This document shows positions 1 to 7,573 of a stretch of 12,971 bases of DNA, piece after piece. Each line of letters starts with the position of its first letter. Within the stretch, counting starts at the first letter, position 1. The translations under genes and the position numbers were made by a program. This stretch comes from an uncultured Bdellovibrio sp. GTDB lineage: Bacteria; Bdellovibrionota; Bdellovibrionia; Bdellovibrionales; Bdellovibrionaceae. The stretch lies in the NCBI GenBank assembly GCA_946482355.1, contig CAMLRE010000016.1:1-12971 (forward strand). Direction: 5' to 3'. The notes under the pieces were generated by a model. It saw only the letters and a list, made by a program, of their open reading frames with translations. It was not told the origin of the DNA and did no database searches.

Positions 1-19
1 AAATCTGTAATTTGTAGAA

Positions 20-412
20 TCAAAAAGCAAGATAACCTTTGCCTGCTTTTTTTGTTTGCGACTCGCGGATTTCTGCCCCTTCAATGCTCAGGCGTGTCCA
101 AGGAATGGCCAGTAAACGCTCAGTCTCGATCAGCTCATCCGTTTCTTCGCAGATCCCGTAGTTTCCGCTTTCGATGCGGCCTAGAGCCATTTCGATTTCT
201 AATAATTGGGTTTTCATTCTTGTTTGTGCGATTAAAAAATTATGCTCTTCTTGATGAGCTGCAGAGAGATCACTTTCATCACCGCGGGATTTATCAACCA
301 GATTAAAATCTGCAGCCATTGTTTTCATTTGATTCAGAATATTACTTTTGAAAGTTAAAAGCTTTGTTCTGCAAACCTGAACCGTTTGTTCTGATAAAAA
401 ATCCTTTTTCAT
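20..412 (-). CDS. DksA/TraR-family transcription regulator with degenerate zinc site
   Basis: This is a 130-aa protein of the DksA/TraR family, whose members enter the RNA polymerase secondary channel and modulate initiation, often with ppGpp. Residues about 10-80 are predicted helical hairpin. Residues 45-50 read DESDLS, resembling the DxxDxA tip motif of DksA with Ser in place of Ala. Residues 83-115 match the C-terminal finger (GNYGIC, then an ERLLAIP core), but the four zinc cysteines of CxxC-x17-CxxC are C88, T91, S109 and G112 here, so only one remains. The start is set by a strong GGGAGGG Shine-Dalgarno 5 nt upstream of the ATG. The gene stands alone, and the 209 bp upstream separates it from the next minus-strand gene. 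Family membership is secure from the finger spacing. Whether it acts as a true DksA, a cysteine-poor DksA2-like paralogue or another TraR-like factor is not decidable here. Confidence 0.85.
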   Translation of the reverse strand: MKKDFLSEQTVQVCRTKLLTFKSNILNQMKTMAADFNLVDKSRGDESDLSAAHQEEHNFLIAQTRMKTQLLEIEMALGRIESGNYGICEETDELIETERLLAIPWTRLSIEGAEIRESQTKKAGKGYLAF

Positions 413-417
413 CGAAA

Positions 418-424
418 CCCTCCC
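418..424 (-). promoter_or_regulatory. Strong Shine-Dalgarno of the DksA-like gene
   Basis: The minus strand reads GGGAGGG, five nucleotides before the ATG at 412. It is the strongest ribosome-binding site in the window, fixes the start codon, and suggests high translation of this regulator. Several other genes here have weak sites or none. Confidence 0.75.
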
Positions 425-552
425 ACCGTGTTTTAAGGACTAGACTATCTGCTAGCTCTTGGACATTGGATGCAGGTGGGGGAAAAAGCGGTTAGCGGTC
501 GGTGAAAAAAGTCGCAAAATGTTCTTAAATCGTAGCTAATTTGGACTAAAGT

Positions 553-579
553 CGACCTTGTTTTATAAAAGCAAGGCCG
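553..579 (-). terminator. Candidate terminator of the hemW/grpE/dnaJ/lipoprotein run
   Basis: Forty-two bases after the lipoprotein stop, the minus-strand transcript can form an 8-bp stem (CGGCCUUG with CAAGGUCG, one G-U pair) closing an AU-rich 11-nt loop. The same arms on the plus strand contain an A-C mismatch, so the structure favours the minus-strand RNA. The downstream U-tract is poor (ACUUUAG), so it may be an inefficient terminator or a 3'-end stabilising hairpin. The rest of the 413-621 gap holds no gene that I can support. Confidence 0.4.
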
Positions 580-621
580 AATTTTTAAGAGAAGGGCTGC
601 CGTGGGCAGATCAAAACAAAT

Positions 622-2091
622 TTACTCAGTTTTTTGAATAGCGCCTTCTGTAAGGCTAAAGATATGTAACGGACGTTCAATCTCGTGGTTGTTATTCATG
701 CGTATTTCGCTGTAGGCGCCCTGTTTGCGGCCTAAGATACCTAACTGGTAGGCTAACGAGCTGCGGCTGATAGAGCTGCTGCCAATGGCGTCTTTTAAGA
801 TTTTAGCAGCTTCGTAAATCTGAGCTTCAACAATCGTTGGCTCTTCTTCGTACTTTGTAACGTATTTGCTGTGAAAATCTGATTTCTTTTGGTCATCAAC
901 AGATAGGTTTGCATCCACAAAAAAGACATTGCTCGTGTTGTTACCTACGCGGCGGTACAGGTCTGGCGTGTTCCAAAGATTTGTTCCTAAGTAGGTCATT
1001 TGTGTCACGTCGTTGTTTTTCATAAACGCCATGATTTGGCCCAAAGCTTTTCCGCTGTCTGGAACAAATAACACGTCGAAATCCACAATCGGAGGTAAGA
1101 TATTTTCTTGGGCTTCGTGCTCGCGTGTACTTTTCTTTTTGTTAGGTTCTAATTCTTTTTGTTTTTTCTTTTTTTCAGCGATCTCTTTGAGTCTGGCCTG
1201 ATATTCTTCAGATCGGGCATCGACGTAGTAAGTGCCAACTAATTTTTTAATATAAATATCTAAATTTGTGTCTTTTGGATCATAGGCTTGAGCAGCCACA
1301 ACTTCGCCACCACCGGCTAAAACTAAATCCCAATATTTATTGGCAAATTCAGTTCCGTAGGCATCGTTTGGATAAAGAATGGCAAAACGTTTTGCATTTA
1401 AATTTTTAAAAGCGTGCTGTAAAAGCCTAGCCACCTGCATTTCAGGAGTTACCGAATTTCTGAAAGTGTATTCAGCATCTGTTGTTAAACCTGATTTTTG
1501 TGAGAACGAAAAAAACGGAACCTGAAAAAATTCAGCTTTAGATGAAATGTTTTGCGCTTCTTTTGAACTTAAACCACCTAAGATCGCCACAACATGGTCA
1601 TCACGTAAAAGTTTTTCAACACCTTGTGAAGCTAAGTCCGGATTACTTTGGCTATCGTAAATTGCTAATTGAAAATTGCTTTTTTCTTCAAGACCAAGAC
1701 CTAAACGAATAGCGTTTAAAGCGCGCTGGCCAAGACTTGCATTTTTTCCGGTGATCGGAAGAATCACGCCGATTTTTTGCGCGTCAGAATCATAACTAAC
1801 GGTTGAACGAGGTTTTTCTTTTTTATCTTCGTTAAAATCAAAGTGTTTAACATCTGGAACCACCACAACCGGCTGTGGCGCTGAAACGATAGCTGCTTGC
1901 GGAGTTGCGGCCACAGCGGCCGGAAACGGACTGTAAATTGTTGAAGGGGCAGCTTGAGTGTTGCTGCTTTCAATCGCCGCGTATTCATTTTTTTTCGAAG
2001 GAATCGTTTTGTGATGAGTCTGAATTGAAGGGGTGCTTGTGCAACCATGAAACACAGCTAATGCAGCTAACGTGATAATTATTTTTTTCAT
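622..2091 (-). CDS. Lipoprotein with periplasmic-binding fold, LpoA-like / amino-acid-binding
   Basis: The 489-aa product begins with a lysine-rich n-region and hydrophobic stretch ending at C17 (FHGC). This is probably a lipoprotein signal, although Phe and His at -3 and -2 are atypical for a lipobox. Residues 18-105 are a low-complexity Ala/Pro/Ser-rich tether. From about 106 (IGVILPITGKNASLGQRA) the sequence follows the type-I periplasmic-binding fold shared by branched-chain amino-acid receptors and the C-terminal domain of the penicillin-binding-protein activator LpoA. AILGGLSS at 169-176, VPFFSF at 191-196 and FAILYPND at 236-243 are typical strands and loops. Residues about 295-330 are a very charged Lys/Glu insertion. 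The TPR domain of E. coli LpoA is absent. The start overlaps the dnaJ stop (TAATG), so the genes are probably translationally coupled, with GAGG lying 11 nt before the ATG. A solute-binding role is the alternative. No permease genes are nearby, which leans towards a structural or activator role. Confidence 0.75.
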   Translation of the reverse strand: MKKIIITLAALAVFHGCTSTPSIQTHHKTIPSKKNEYAAIESSNTQAAPSTIYSPFPAAVAATPQAAIVSAPQPVVVVPDVKHFDFNEDKKEKPRSTVSYDSDAQKIGVILPITGKNASLGQRALNAIRLGLGLEEKSNFQLAIYDSQSNPDLASQGVEKLLRDDHVVAILGGLSSKEAQNISSKAEFFQVPFFSFSQKSGLTTDAEYTFRNSVTPEMQVARLLQHAFKNLNAKRFAILYPNDAYGTEFANKYWDLVLAGGGEVVAAQAYDPKDTNLDIYIKKLVGTYYVDARSEEYQARLKEIAEKKKKQKELEPNKKKSTREHEAQENILPPIVDFDVLFVPDSGKALGQIMAFMKNNDVTQMTYLGTNLWNTPDLYRRVGNNTSNVFFVDANLSVDDQKKSDFHSKYVTKYEEEPTIVEAQIYEAAKILKDAIGSSSISRSSLAYQLGILGRKQGAYSEIRMNNNHEIERPLHIFSLTEGAIQKTE

Positions 2092-3092
2092 TATTTACGA
2101 GACCTCAATAAATTTTCTAATTTTTCTTTATAAGTTTTTACCAGCGGTGTTTCTTCAGCATAGCGGTTAAGCTCTTCTAAAAGTTCTTTTTGGCGACTGT
2201 TCGTTTTTTGCGGAGTGTCCACTAAAAGACGAACCAGCATATCGCCATTACCGATGCCACCAATGCGCGGAAAGCCTTTACCTTTTAAACGTAAAACCTG
2301 GCCTGAATAAATTCCCGCAGGAATTTTAATTTGCGCTTTGCCGGTTAAGGTTGGAATTTCAATTTCAGTTCCTAAAATGGCTTCTGTGTATTTCACCGGA
2401 AGATCTAACATCACATCAGCGTCTTCGCGTTTAAATAATAAATGCTCTTGCAGATTAATGATCACGTAAAGATCACCGGCTGCTCCAGAAGTGGGTTTAT
2501 CACCTTCTTCAGATAATTTTAAACGCTGACCTTCTTTAACGCCCGCAGGAACAGTGACAGATAGTTTAGCCGCCTCTTCTTTGTTACCTACTTGGCGAAC
2601 AAAGCTAATGACTTTTTCTGTACCCGTAGCGGCTTCTTCAAAGGTAATTGATAACGTGTAGCGAAGATCGGCACCTTTACGTGCAGAGCCTCTTTGTGAG
2701 GATGAAGAACGCGTACGCGCACCTCCGCCACCAAAGGCTTCGCCAAAAATATCACCGAATAAATCGTTGATATCGGCCTGGCCAAAACCGCCACCAAAGG
2801 GGTTTCCGCCACCACGGCCGAAAGGATTTCCGCCCTGTGCGCCACCGGCTCCGCCGAAAGGGTTACCGTTAACGCCAGCGTGACCAAACATATCGTAATT
2901 TTTTTTCTTTTCAGCGTCGCTTAAAACTTCATAGGCCTCAGAAATTTCTTTAAATTTTTCTTCAGCCTTTTTATTTCCCTGATTTTTATCCGGATGATAC
3001 TGCATCGCTAATTTGCGGTAAGCCTTCTTAATCTCTTCGGGAGAAGAGGATTTAGTAACGCCTAATGTTTGATAAAAATCTTTTTTACTCAT
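2091..3092 (-). CDS. dnaJ: DnaJ-type co-chaperone lacking the zinc-finger domain (class B)
   Basis: This Hsp40 co-chaperone stimulates DnaK ATPase and hands over unfolded substrates in the cytoplasm. Residues 5-70 are a J domain with the essential HPD at 33-35. Residues 71-125 are Gly/Phe-rich, with NPFG at 77-80, 89-92 and 97-100 and a DLFGDIF segment at 110-116. Residues 140-300 are the two beta-sandwich substrate-binding domains (for example [13 protein letters not shown] at 181-193 and [20 protein letters not shown] at 255-274). Residues 295-330 form the C-terminal helix. There is no cysteine anywhere, so the four CxxCxGxG repeats of classical DnaJ are missing. At 333 aa it is CbpA/class-B length. 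It starts 2 nt after the grpE stop with no clear Shine-Dalgarno, implying coupling. It might equally be named cbpA; location beside grpE argues for it being a main DnaK partner. Confidence 0.92.
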   Translation of the reverse strand: MSKKDFYQTLGVTKSSSPEEIKKAYRKLAMQYHPDKNQGNKKAEEKFKEISEAYEVLSDAEKKKNYDMFGHAGVNGNPFGGAGGAQGGNPFGRGGGNPFGGGFGQADINDLFGDIFGEAFGGGGARTRSSSSQRGSARKGADLRYTLSITFEEAATGTEKVISFVRQVGNKEEAAKLSVTVPAGVKEGQRLKLSEEGDKPTSGAAGDLYVIINLQEHLLFKREDADVMLDLPVKYTEAILGTEIEIPTLTGKAQIKIPAGIYSGQVLRLKGKGFPRIGGIGNGDMLVRLLVDTPQKTNSRQKELLEELNRYAEETPLVKTYKEKLENLLRSRK

Positions 3093-3094
3093 AA

Positions 3095-3646
3095 TTACGC
3101 TTTAGGGGCTGTTGCTACGACAACCTGACCCATGCGGATCACCTTGTCGTGCAGTTTATAAGGTTTTTTGAAAACTTTTGTAATGTGACCTTCAGGAACC
3201 TGAGTCGTAGGTTCTGCGCTGATGGCTTCATGAACTTGAGGGTTAAACGGCTGATTTTCACTAGGCACTTCGGCAATACCGTGTTTGCTTAAAGTTTCTT
3301 TTAATTCTTTCGCCGTCATTTCAACGCCGTTTTTAAACGTTTGCACAGTTTCCGGAGTCACTTTTGTTTGTAGGGCACGCTCAAAATTATCCATCACTTC
3401 TAAAATATCGCGGCCGATACGTTCGATACCGAATTTTAAAAGATCAGCTCTTTCTTTAATGGCGTGCTTTTTGTAATTATCAAATTCAGCACGTAAATAT
3501 AAATATTCGTTTTTCCATTTTGCAGTCTCTTCTTGAGCTTGCTCTAAATCAGATTTCATTGGGGTTACAGTCGCGCCACCTTCAGCACTAGCGCCAGCGG
3601 CCGAATTTTCTGCACCATTTTGAGTATTGTTTTTTTCATCTGCCAT
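3095..3646 (-). CDS. grpE: Nucleotide-exchange factor GrpE
   Basis: GrpE dimers release ADP from DnaK and so reset the Hsp70 cycle. The 183-aa protein has a disordered Ala/Asn/Gly-rich N-terminus (1-30) and a long heptad-type helix (about 34-90, containing [14 protein letters not shown]). A C-terminal beta-domain (134-178) carries the family signature FNPQVHEAI...VPEGHI...[17 protein letters not shown]. Length is ordinary for the family. The ATG at 3646 has a GAGGA site 4 nt upstream. It is the first gene of the tight grpE-dnaJ-lipoprotein cluster and lies 81 bp downstream of hemW. No dnaK follows, unlike the common grpE-dnaK-dnaJ order, so DnaK must be encoded elsewhere. No CIRCE element and no convincing sigma-32 promoter is visible in the gap. 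Confidence 0.97.
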   Translation of the reverse strand: MADEKNNTQNGAENSAAGASAEGGATVTPMKSDLEQAQEETAKWKNEYLYLRAEFDNYKKHAIKERADLLKFGIERIGRDILEVMDNFERALQTKVTPETVQTFKNGVEMTAKELKETLSKHGIAEVPSENQPFNPQVHEAISAEPTTQVPEGHITKVFKKPYKLHDKVIRMGQVVVATAPKA

Positions 3647-3727
3647 AGGGTCCTCGCATATTCAAAATATTAACCCTTAAAGTGTGAGTTTTATATAGAA
3701 AATGTCAATGCGAAAGGGGCAGATTTT

Positions 3728-4909
3728 TTACTCTGAAATATCACTGGCTAAAAACGTGAATTTTTCAAAAATTTGATTACTAATAAGCACACCTTTATGC
3801 GTGAGCTTTAAATGATTATTTTCTAGTGCAATTAGCCCATGTTGAAGCATGGGTTGCGCGATTTCTAGGGCTTTATGACTTGCTGGTGTGTCGAATTTAG
3901 TCTCTAAACGAGCCAACGAAAGACCTTCTGCAACGCGCAGTGAGGTATGACAAAAGTCGGTAAGTGCCTGATGTTTTTCAAGGCGCTCAATGTGATTATC
4001 AGGAAGCACAGATAATTCACCGCGAATTTGTTTTTCATAAACATCGATGTTGTTCGGGTTCCAAAAACGGTGACCCCATTCAGAAGTTTTTGAATATGAA
4101 TGGGCACTAAGTCCCAAGCCCCAATAGCTGTGATCATCCCAGTACAAGCGGTTATGGCGTGATTCTTTACCCGGCAAGCTGTAATTAGAAATTTCATAAC
4201 GATTGAAGTTTTTTGCGGTCAAGTGTTGATGAATAATATCAAACATTTCAACTTGCTCATCTTCAAGCGGGCGATTTTTCGATAAAGGGTGCGATTCAGG
4301 TACAGTCAGGCAATAAGGTGAAATATGGGACGAGCCGATTTCCACAGCCATTTCCACATCAGATTTAAGTTCTTCGACAGTTTGTGTTGGTAACGCAAAA
4401 AGTAAATCGAATGAAAAATTTAATTTGTAACGTTTCAGCAGGTCTAAAGTCTGAAGTGTTTGCTTGGCATTATGTTCACGCTTAACCATTTTCAATAAGC
4501 GATCGTGAAAGGTTTGCGCGCCTACGCTAAAGCGATTAACCCCGGCCGATAAATAATGTTCTATTTTACGTTCGTCGATTGTCGCAGGGTTTATTTCAAT
4601 TGTGATTTCTGCATCAGGACCAGTTGTTAACCCATGCTTGTTGAGTTCAGAAATCAGTCCTACAATAAGATTAGAAGAAATTAAACTCGGAGTACCGCCT
4701 CCGAAGTACACCGTATTTAATTTTTTTTCGGTGTCCGGCGAAAAACCAAAGTAGTGTTTTCGTAAAGGGATTTCTTCTTTGACCAAAGCTACATATCTTT
4801 CAGGATTTAAAATTTCTGATTGTACATAAGTAGCAAAGTCGCAATACGAGCAGCGCTGAATGCAGTATGGGATATGAATGTAGATTCCAAATTGTTCAGT
4901 CGCAGACAT
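3728..4909 (-). CDS. hemW: Heme chaperone HemW (radical-SAM, HemN-like)
   Basis: HemW binds heme and an Fe-S cluster and passes heme to target proteins; it is often misnamed oxygen-independent coproporphyrinogen III oxidase. In this 393-aa protein the radical-SAM motif is C16-x3-C20-x2-C23, followed by D24-F25. True HemN has a fourth Cys at the Phe position (CxxxCxxCxC), so this is HemW rather than HemN. GGGTPS at 70-75 is the SAM-contact loop. HNRLYW at 252-257 followed by GLGLSAHSY is the HemW C-terminal signature. Length matches the family. The ATG lies eight residues before the invariant YIHIPxC block. There is no Shine-Dalgarno, but a sigma-70-like promoter sits so close that the mRNA may be leaderless. 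The gene diverges from the M16 peptidase gene with 15 bp between start codons. It is followed by grpE, possibly on the same transcript. Confidence 0.95.
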   Translation of the reverse strand: MSATEQFGIYIHIPYCIQRCSYCDFATYVQSEILNPERYVALVKEEIPLRKHYFGFSPDTEKKLNTVYFGGGTPSLISSNLIVGLISELNKHGLTTGPDAEITIEINPATIDERKIEHYLSAGVNRFSVGAQTFHDRLLKMVKREHNAKQTLQTLDLLKRYKLNFSFDLLFALPTQTVEELKSDVEMAVEIGSSHISPYCLTVPESHPLSKNRPLEDEQVEMFDIIHQHLTAKNFNRYEISNYSLPGKESRHNRLYWDDHSYWGLGLSAHSYSKTSEWGHRFWNPNNIDVYEKQIRGELSVLPDNHIERLEKHQALTDFCHTSLRVAEGLSLARLETKFDTPASHKALEIAQPMLQHGLIALENNHLKLTHKGVLISNQIFEKFTFLASDISE

Positions 4910-4917
4910 AAAGGAAA

Positions 4918-4945
4918 GTTATAGATGAAACAGATTAAATTTCAA
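4918..4945 (-). promoter_or_regulatory. Sigma-70-like promoter of hemW, leaderless geometry
   Basis: On the minus strand TTGAAA (4945-4940) and TATAAC (4923-4918) each match the consensus at five of six positions and are 16 nt apart. Only 8 nt separate the -10 box from the hemW ATG (A at 4909), which would put the transcription start at or within two bases of the start codon. The -35 box lies inside codons 6-7 of the divergent M16 gene. Confidence 0.5.
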
Positions 4946-7537
4946 CTTAAAAACAAGCTTAAAGTCATTCTTATTCCAAGCCATAAATCTCCTGTGGTCA
5001 GCGTGCAGATGTGGGTTAAAACCGGAAGCGCCGACGAGAAAAAAGGTGAAGAGGGTATTTCTCATTTTATCGAACACTTGGTTTTTAAAGGTACACAGAA
5101 GTTTAAAGTGGGTGAAATCGCGTCCTTGGTTGAGGCTTCTGGCGGGGAATTAAACGCTTATACGTCGTTTGACCAAACAGTATTTTATGTCACGATTTCA
5201 AAAACTTTTCAGGATGTGGCTTTAGATGTGGTTTCACAAATGATGGGGCACCCGACATTTGATCCCGATGAAACACACAGTGAACGCGAAGTTGTGTGCG
5301 AAGAAATTAAAATGGGTCAGGATTCTCCGGGCCGTCAGTCTTCGCAATTATTATTCAGTTCGGTCTTTAAAAAGCACGCTTACGGTATTCCGGTCATTGG
5401 TTACGAAAAAAATGTAAGATCGTGGCCTGTGAAAAAATTAAAAAGTTTTTATCAATCAAGATATGTTCCCTCGAACATGTGCTTAATTATTTCTGGTGAT
5501 TTTGAAGAAAAAGCCATGCGCGAAAACGTAGAAAAATACTTTTCTTCATTTAAACCCTACAAACTTAAAAAAATTAAACGCACCATTGAGCCAAAAGCTA
5601 AAAAAGTAACTTACAAAGTAAAACACAAAGACTTAAAAGAAAGTAATTTTAACTTAGCTTTTCCGGCTCCTGCCATTAAACACAAAGATGTGCCGGCCCT
5701 CGATGTGATGGCTATGGTTTTAGGCCAGGGTGAAACAAGCCGTTTATTTTCAAAATTACGTCTGCAGTCAAGCTTGGTCAGCAGTGTTTCAAGTTACAGC
5801 TACACTCCGCAAGATCCGGGTTTATTGGCGTTAAGCTTTAAAGTGTTAGAGCAGGATCCAAAAATTGCTTTTGAAGGTATTTACCACGAAATCGAAAAAA
5901 TTAAGAACGAAGAAGTGTCGTGGGAAGAAATTCGTAAATCAATTATCAATATTTCTTCAGAACAGTTTTATTCGATTGAAACAGTAGATGGCATCGCGAG
6001 CAAAATTGGCTCATCGCAATTTTACATGAACGACAGTATGGCTCATGAAAAATATTTAAAGATGATCCAAAAGATCACACCTAAAGATGTTATGCGTGTG
6101 GCAAAAAAATATTTAGACCCTAAAGTGGCCTGCTATTCTGTTTTAGGTCCTCAGCCAGAAAAAGACTTTGAAAAATTACTTAAAGATTCGCATAAGTGTT
6201 GGTTAAACCTAATTGAATCGCAGAAAAAAGAAAAACGTCCAAAAGCAAAAAACAAACCGGCAAAAATTCCGAAAATTGTTTTTAAAGACATTAAAAAAAC
6301 CGAAAAATCAGCTATCGAAGTCCTGACAACTAGTCACGGAACGCGTGTGATCTTTGAAAAGTCGCAAGAAATTCCAACGGTGTCAGCTCGTTTACTTTTG
6401 GGCGGCGGCGCTCGTATTGAAACACCTGACAAAATGGGCTTATCAGAACTTTTAGGCCGCTCTTGGTTGGGCGGCACAAAAAAAAGATCTGAACACCAAA
6501 TTTTAGAAATGATTGAAGAATCTGCCGCGGGTCTTGCACCTTTTACCGGTAAAAACACCGTCGGTTTTTCATTAGATTACATGAAACCTTTCGAAGGAAA
6601 AATCGTGGGTCTTATGGAAGAATTGTTCTTAGAGCCTGATTTTGTTCCAGGTATTATTGACCGTGAACGCCAGGCTATGCAGCGCCAAATTCACGCCAAA
6701 GAAGATCAGCCATCGTATTTATGCGGTAAACAGTTTGTTAAAAACATGTTTCCTAACCATCCGGTCTCTTTTGATCAGTTGGGCACGATTGAAACAACTA
6801 ACAATATTGCAGTACCAGATTTGATTAACTATTTAAACACAGTTAAATCATCAAAAAATATGCTGGCTGTCGTTGTTGGTGATTTTGATAAAAAAACATG
6901 GATGGACAGCATTGAGCGTTTAGAAAAACAGTTCAGCCGTTCACCGCGCTTACTTAAGAAAGTAGACTACAAACCGATCGTTAAAAATGAAAAGTATTTT
7001 ACTGAAAAGAACAAAGAGCAATCGCACGTTATTGTGGGCTGGCAGGGCATTGATATCACTGATCATGACCGTTATGCACTTCATGTCATTCAAGCCATCA
7101 TGGCGGGCCAGGGCGGACGTTTATTCGTTGAACTTCGTGATAAAAATTCTTTAGCTTATTCAGTCTCTCCGATTCGTATGGAAAGTTTAGAGTGCGGTTA
7201 TTTCGGCGGATATATTGCGTGTTCTCCGGATAAAGTTGATAAGGCGATTAAAATGTTTCATCAAGAATTTGAAAAAATCAGAAGCACACTTGTTCCACAG
7301 GGCGAACTTGACCGTGCTAAAAGATATTTAATCGGGCAAAACGATATTGGTTTACAAAGAAAATCAGCTTTATGTAATACGATTGCTTTTGATGATTTTT
7401 ACGGAAACGATTTTAACGAATCACTTCATATCGATAAAGTGTATAACAGCATTACTTCAGAAGATGTAAAGCGTGTGGCTGAAAGATTATTTAGTCAGCC
7501 GCATATCACAAGTATCGTTGGAAAAAAAACAGCCTAG
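4925..7537 (+). CDS. Two-domain M16 (pitrilysin/insulinase-family) zinc metallopeptidase
   Basis: This 870-aa fusion contains two M16 halves. The first (about 1-425) is catalytic: the inverted zinc motif HFIEH is at 47-51, and a downstream glutamate in CEEIKM (E126/E127) sits about 75 residues later, as in the HxxEH-x(~75)-E family rule. Its M16_C part contains GQGETSRLF (268-276). A Lys/Pro-rich linker (431-460) joins the second half. There the cognate of the zinc motif is degenerate (positions equivalent to H, E, H are E508, G511, R512), while the substrate-binding GQGGRLF...LRDKNSLAYSV block with R732 and Y745 is kept. An active half plus an inactive half is the layout of pitrilysin-like clamshell proteases that degrade peptides. 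There is no signal peptide, so a cytoplasmic location is likely. AAGGA lies 9 nt before the ATG. I saw no promoter, so it must lie within hemW. The gene is apparently monocistronic. Confidence 0.92.
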   Translation: MKQIKFQLKNKLKVILIPSHKSPVVSVQMWVKTGSADEKKGEEGISHFIEHLVFKGTQKFKVGEIASLVEASGGELNAYTSFDQTVFYVTISKTFQDVALDVVSQMMGHPTFDPDETHSEREVVCEEIKMGQDSPGRQSSQLLFSSVFKKHAYGIPVIGYEKNVRSWPVKKLKSFYQSRYVPSNMCLIISGDFEEKAMRENVEKYFSSFKPYKLKKIKRTIEPKAKKVTYKVKHKDLKESNFNLAFPAPAIKHKDVPALDVMAMVLGQGETSRLFSKLRLQSSLVSSVSSYSYTPQDPGLLALSFKVLEQDPKIAFEGIYHEIEKIKNEEVSWEEIRKSIINISSEQFYSIETVDGIASKIGSSQFYMNDSMAHEKYLKMIQKITPKDVMRVAKKYLDPKVACYSVLGPQPEKDFEKLLKDSHKCWLNLIESQKKEKRPKAKNKPAKIPKIVFKDIKKTEKSAIEVLTTSHGTRVIFEKSQEIPTVSARLLLGGGARIETPDKMGLSELLGRSWLGGTKKRSEHQILEMIEESAAGLAPFTGKNTVGFSLDYMKPFEGKIVGLMEELFLEPDFVPGIIDRERQAMQRQIHAKEDQPSYLCGKQFVKNMFPNHPVSFDQLGTIETTNNIAVPDLINYLNTVKSSKNMLAVVVGDFDKKTWMDSIERLEKQFSRSPRLLKKVDYKPIVKNEKYFTEKNKEQSHVIVGWQGIDITDHDRYALHVIQAIMAGQGGRLFVELRDKNSLAYSVSPIRMESLECGYFGGYIACSPDKVDKAIKMFHQEFEKIRSTLVPQGELDRAKRYLIGQNDIGLQRKSALCNTIAFDDFYGNDFNESLHIDKVYNSITSEDVKRVAERLFSQPHITSIVGKKTA

Positions 7538-7573
7538 CTTAAGCCTGAACCTAGCTTGATTTTTTAAGCTGGG
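7522..7573 (-). terminator. Candidate terminator of the CpaF-like gene
   Basis: In the minus-strand transcript, AGCUUAA pairs with UUAAGCU (7 bp, then one mismatch and two further G-C pairs) across a 21-nt loop. After CUG the transcript runs into eight uridines (7529-7522). The structure spans both stop codons of the convergent genes and the U-tract lies within the last codons of the M16 gene. Confidence 0.45.
7539..7565 (+). terminator. Candidate terminator of the M16 peptidase gene
   Basis: Directly after the TAG stop the plus-strand RNA can form UUAAGC / GCUUGA (6 bp, one U-G pair, 9-nt loop) followed by six uridines (7560-7565). The stem is short, but the position and U-run are right. 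It overlaps the last codons of the opposite gene and is mutually exclusive with the larger hairpin for the other strand. Confidence 0.45.

Noticed and set aside
20..55. Imperfect inverted repeat with a T-run at the end of the DksA-like gene, possible terminator.
   Set aside because: The T-run is part of the stem and of the last codons, and the sequence beyond it is cut by the window edge.
413..540. Search for the promoter of the DksA-like gene, including TTGCGA followed 17 nt later by TAACCG on the minus strand.
   Set aside because: The -10 match is too weak to call. Only the Shine-Dalgarno is supportable in this gap.
3647..3727. Perfect TTGACA on the minus strand (3708-3703) and a TATATAA upstream of grpE, suggesting a promoter.
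   Set aside because: The two elements are about 5 nt apart and no acceptable -10 hexamer lies 16-18 nt from the TTGACA. No CIRCE or sigma-32 pattern either, so grpE may be read from hemW or from an unrecognised promoter.
4528..4552. TAAA and a perfect GCCGATAA on the plus strand inside hemW, resembling another sigma-28 promoter.
   Set aside because: Spacing is 13 nt rather than 15, it lies antisense deep inside a conserved gene, and the box is explained by the codons for LSA in hemW.
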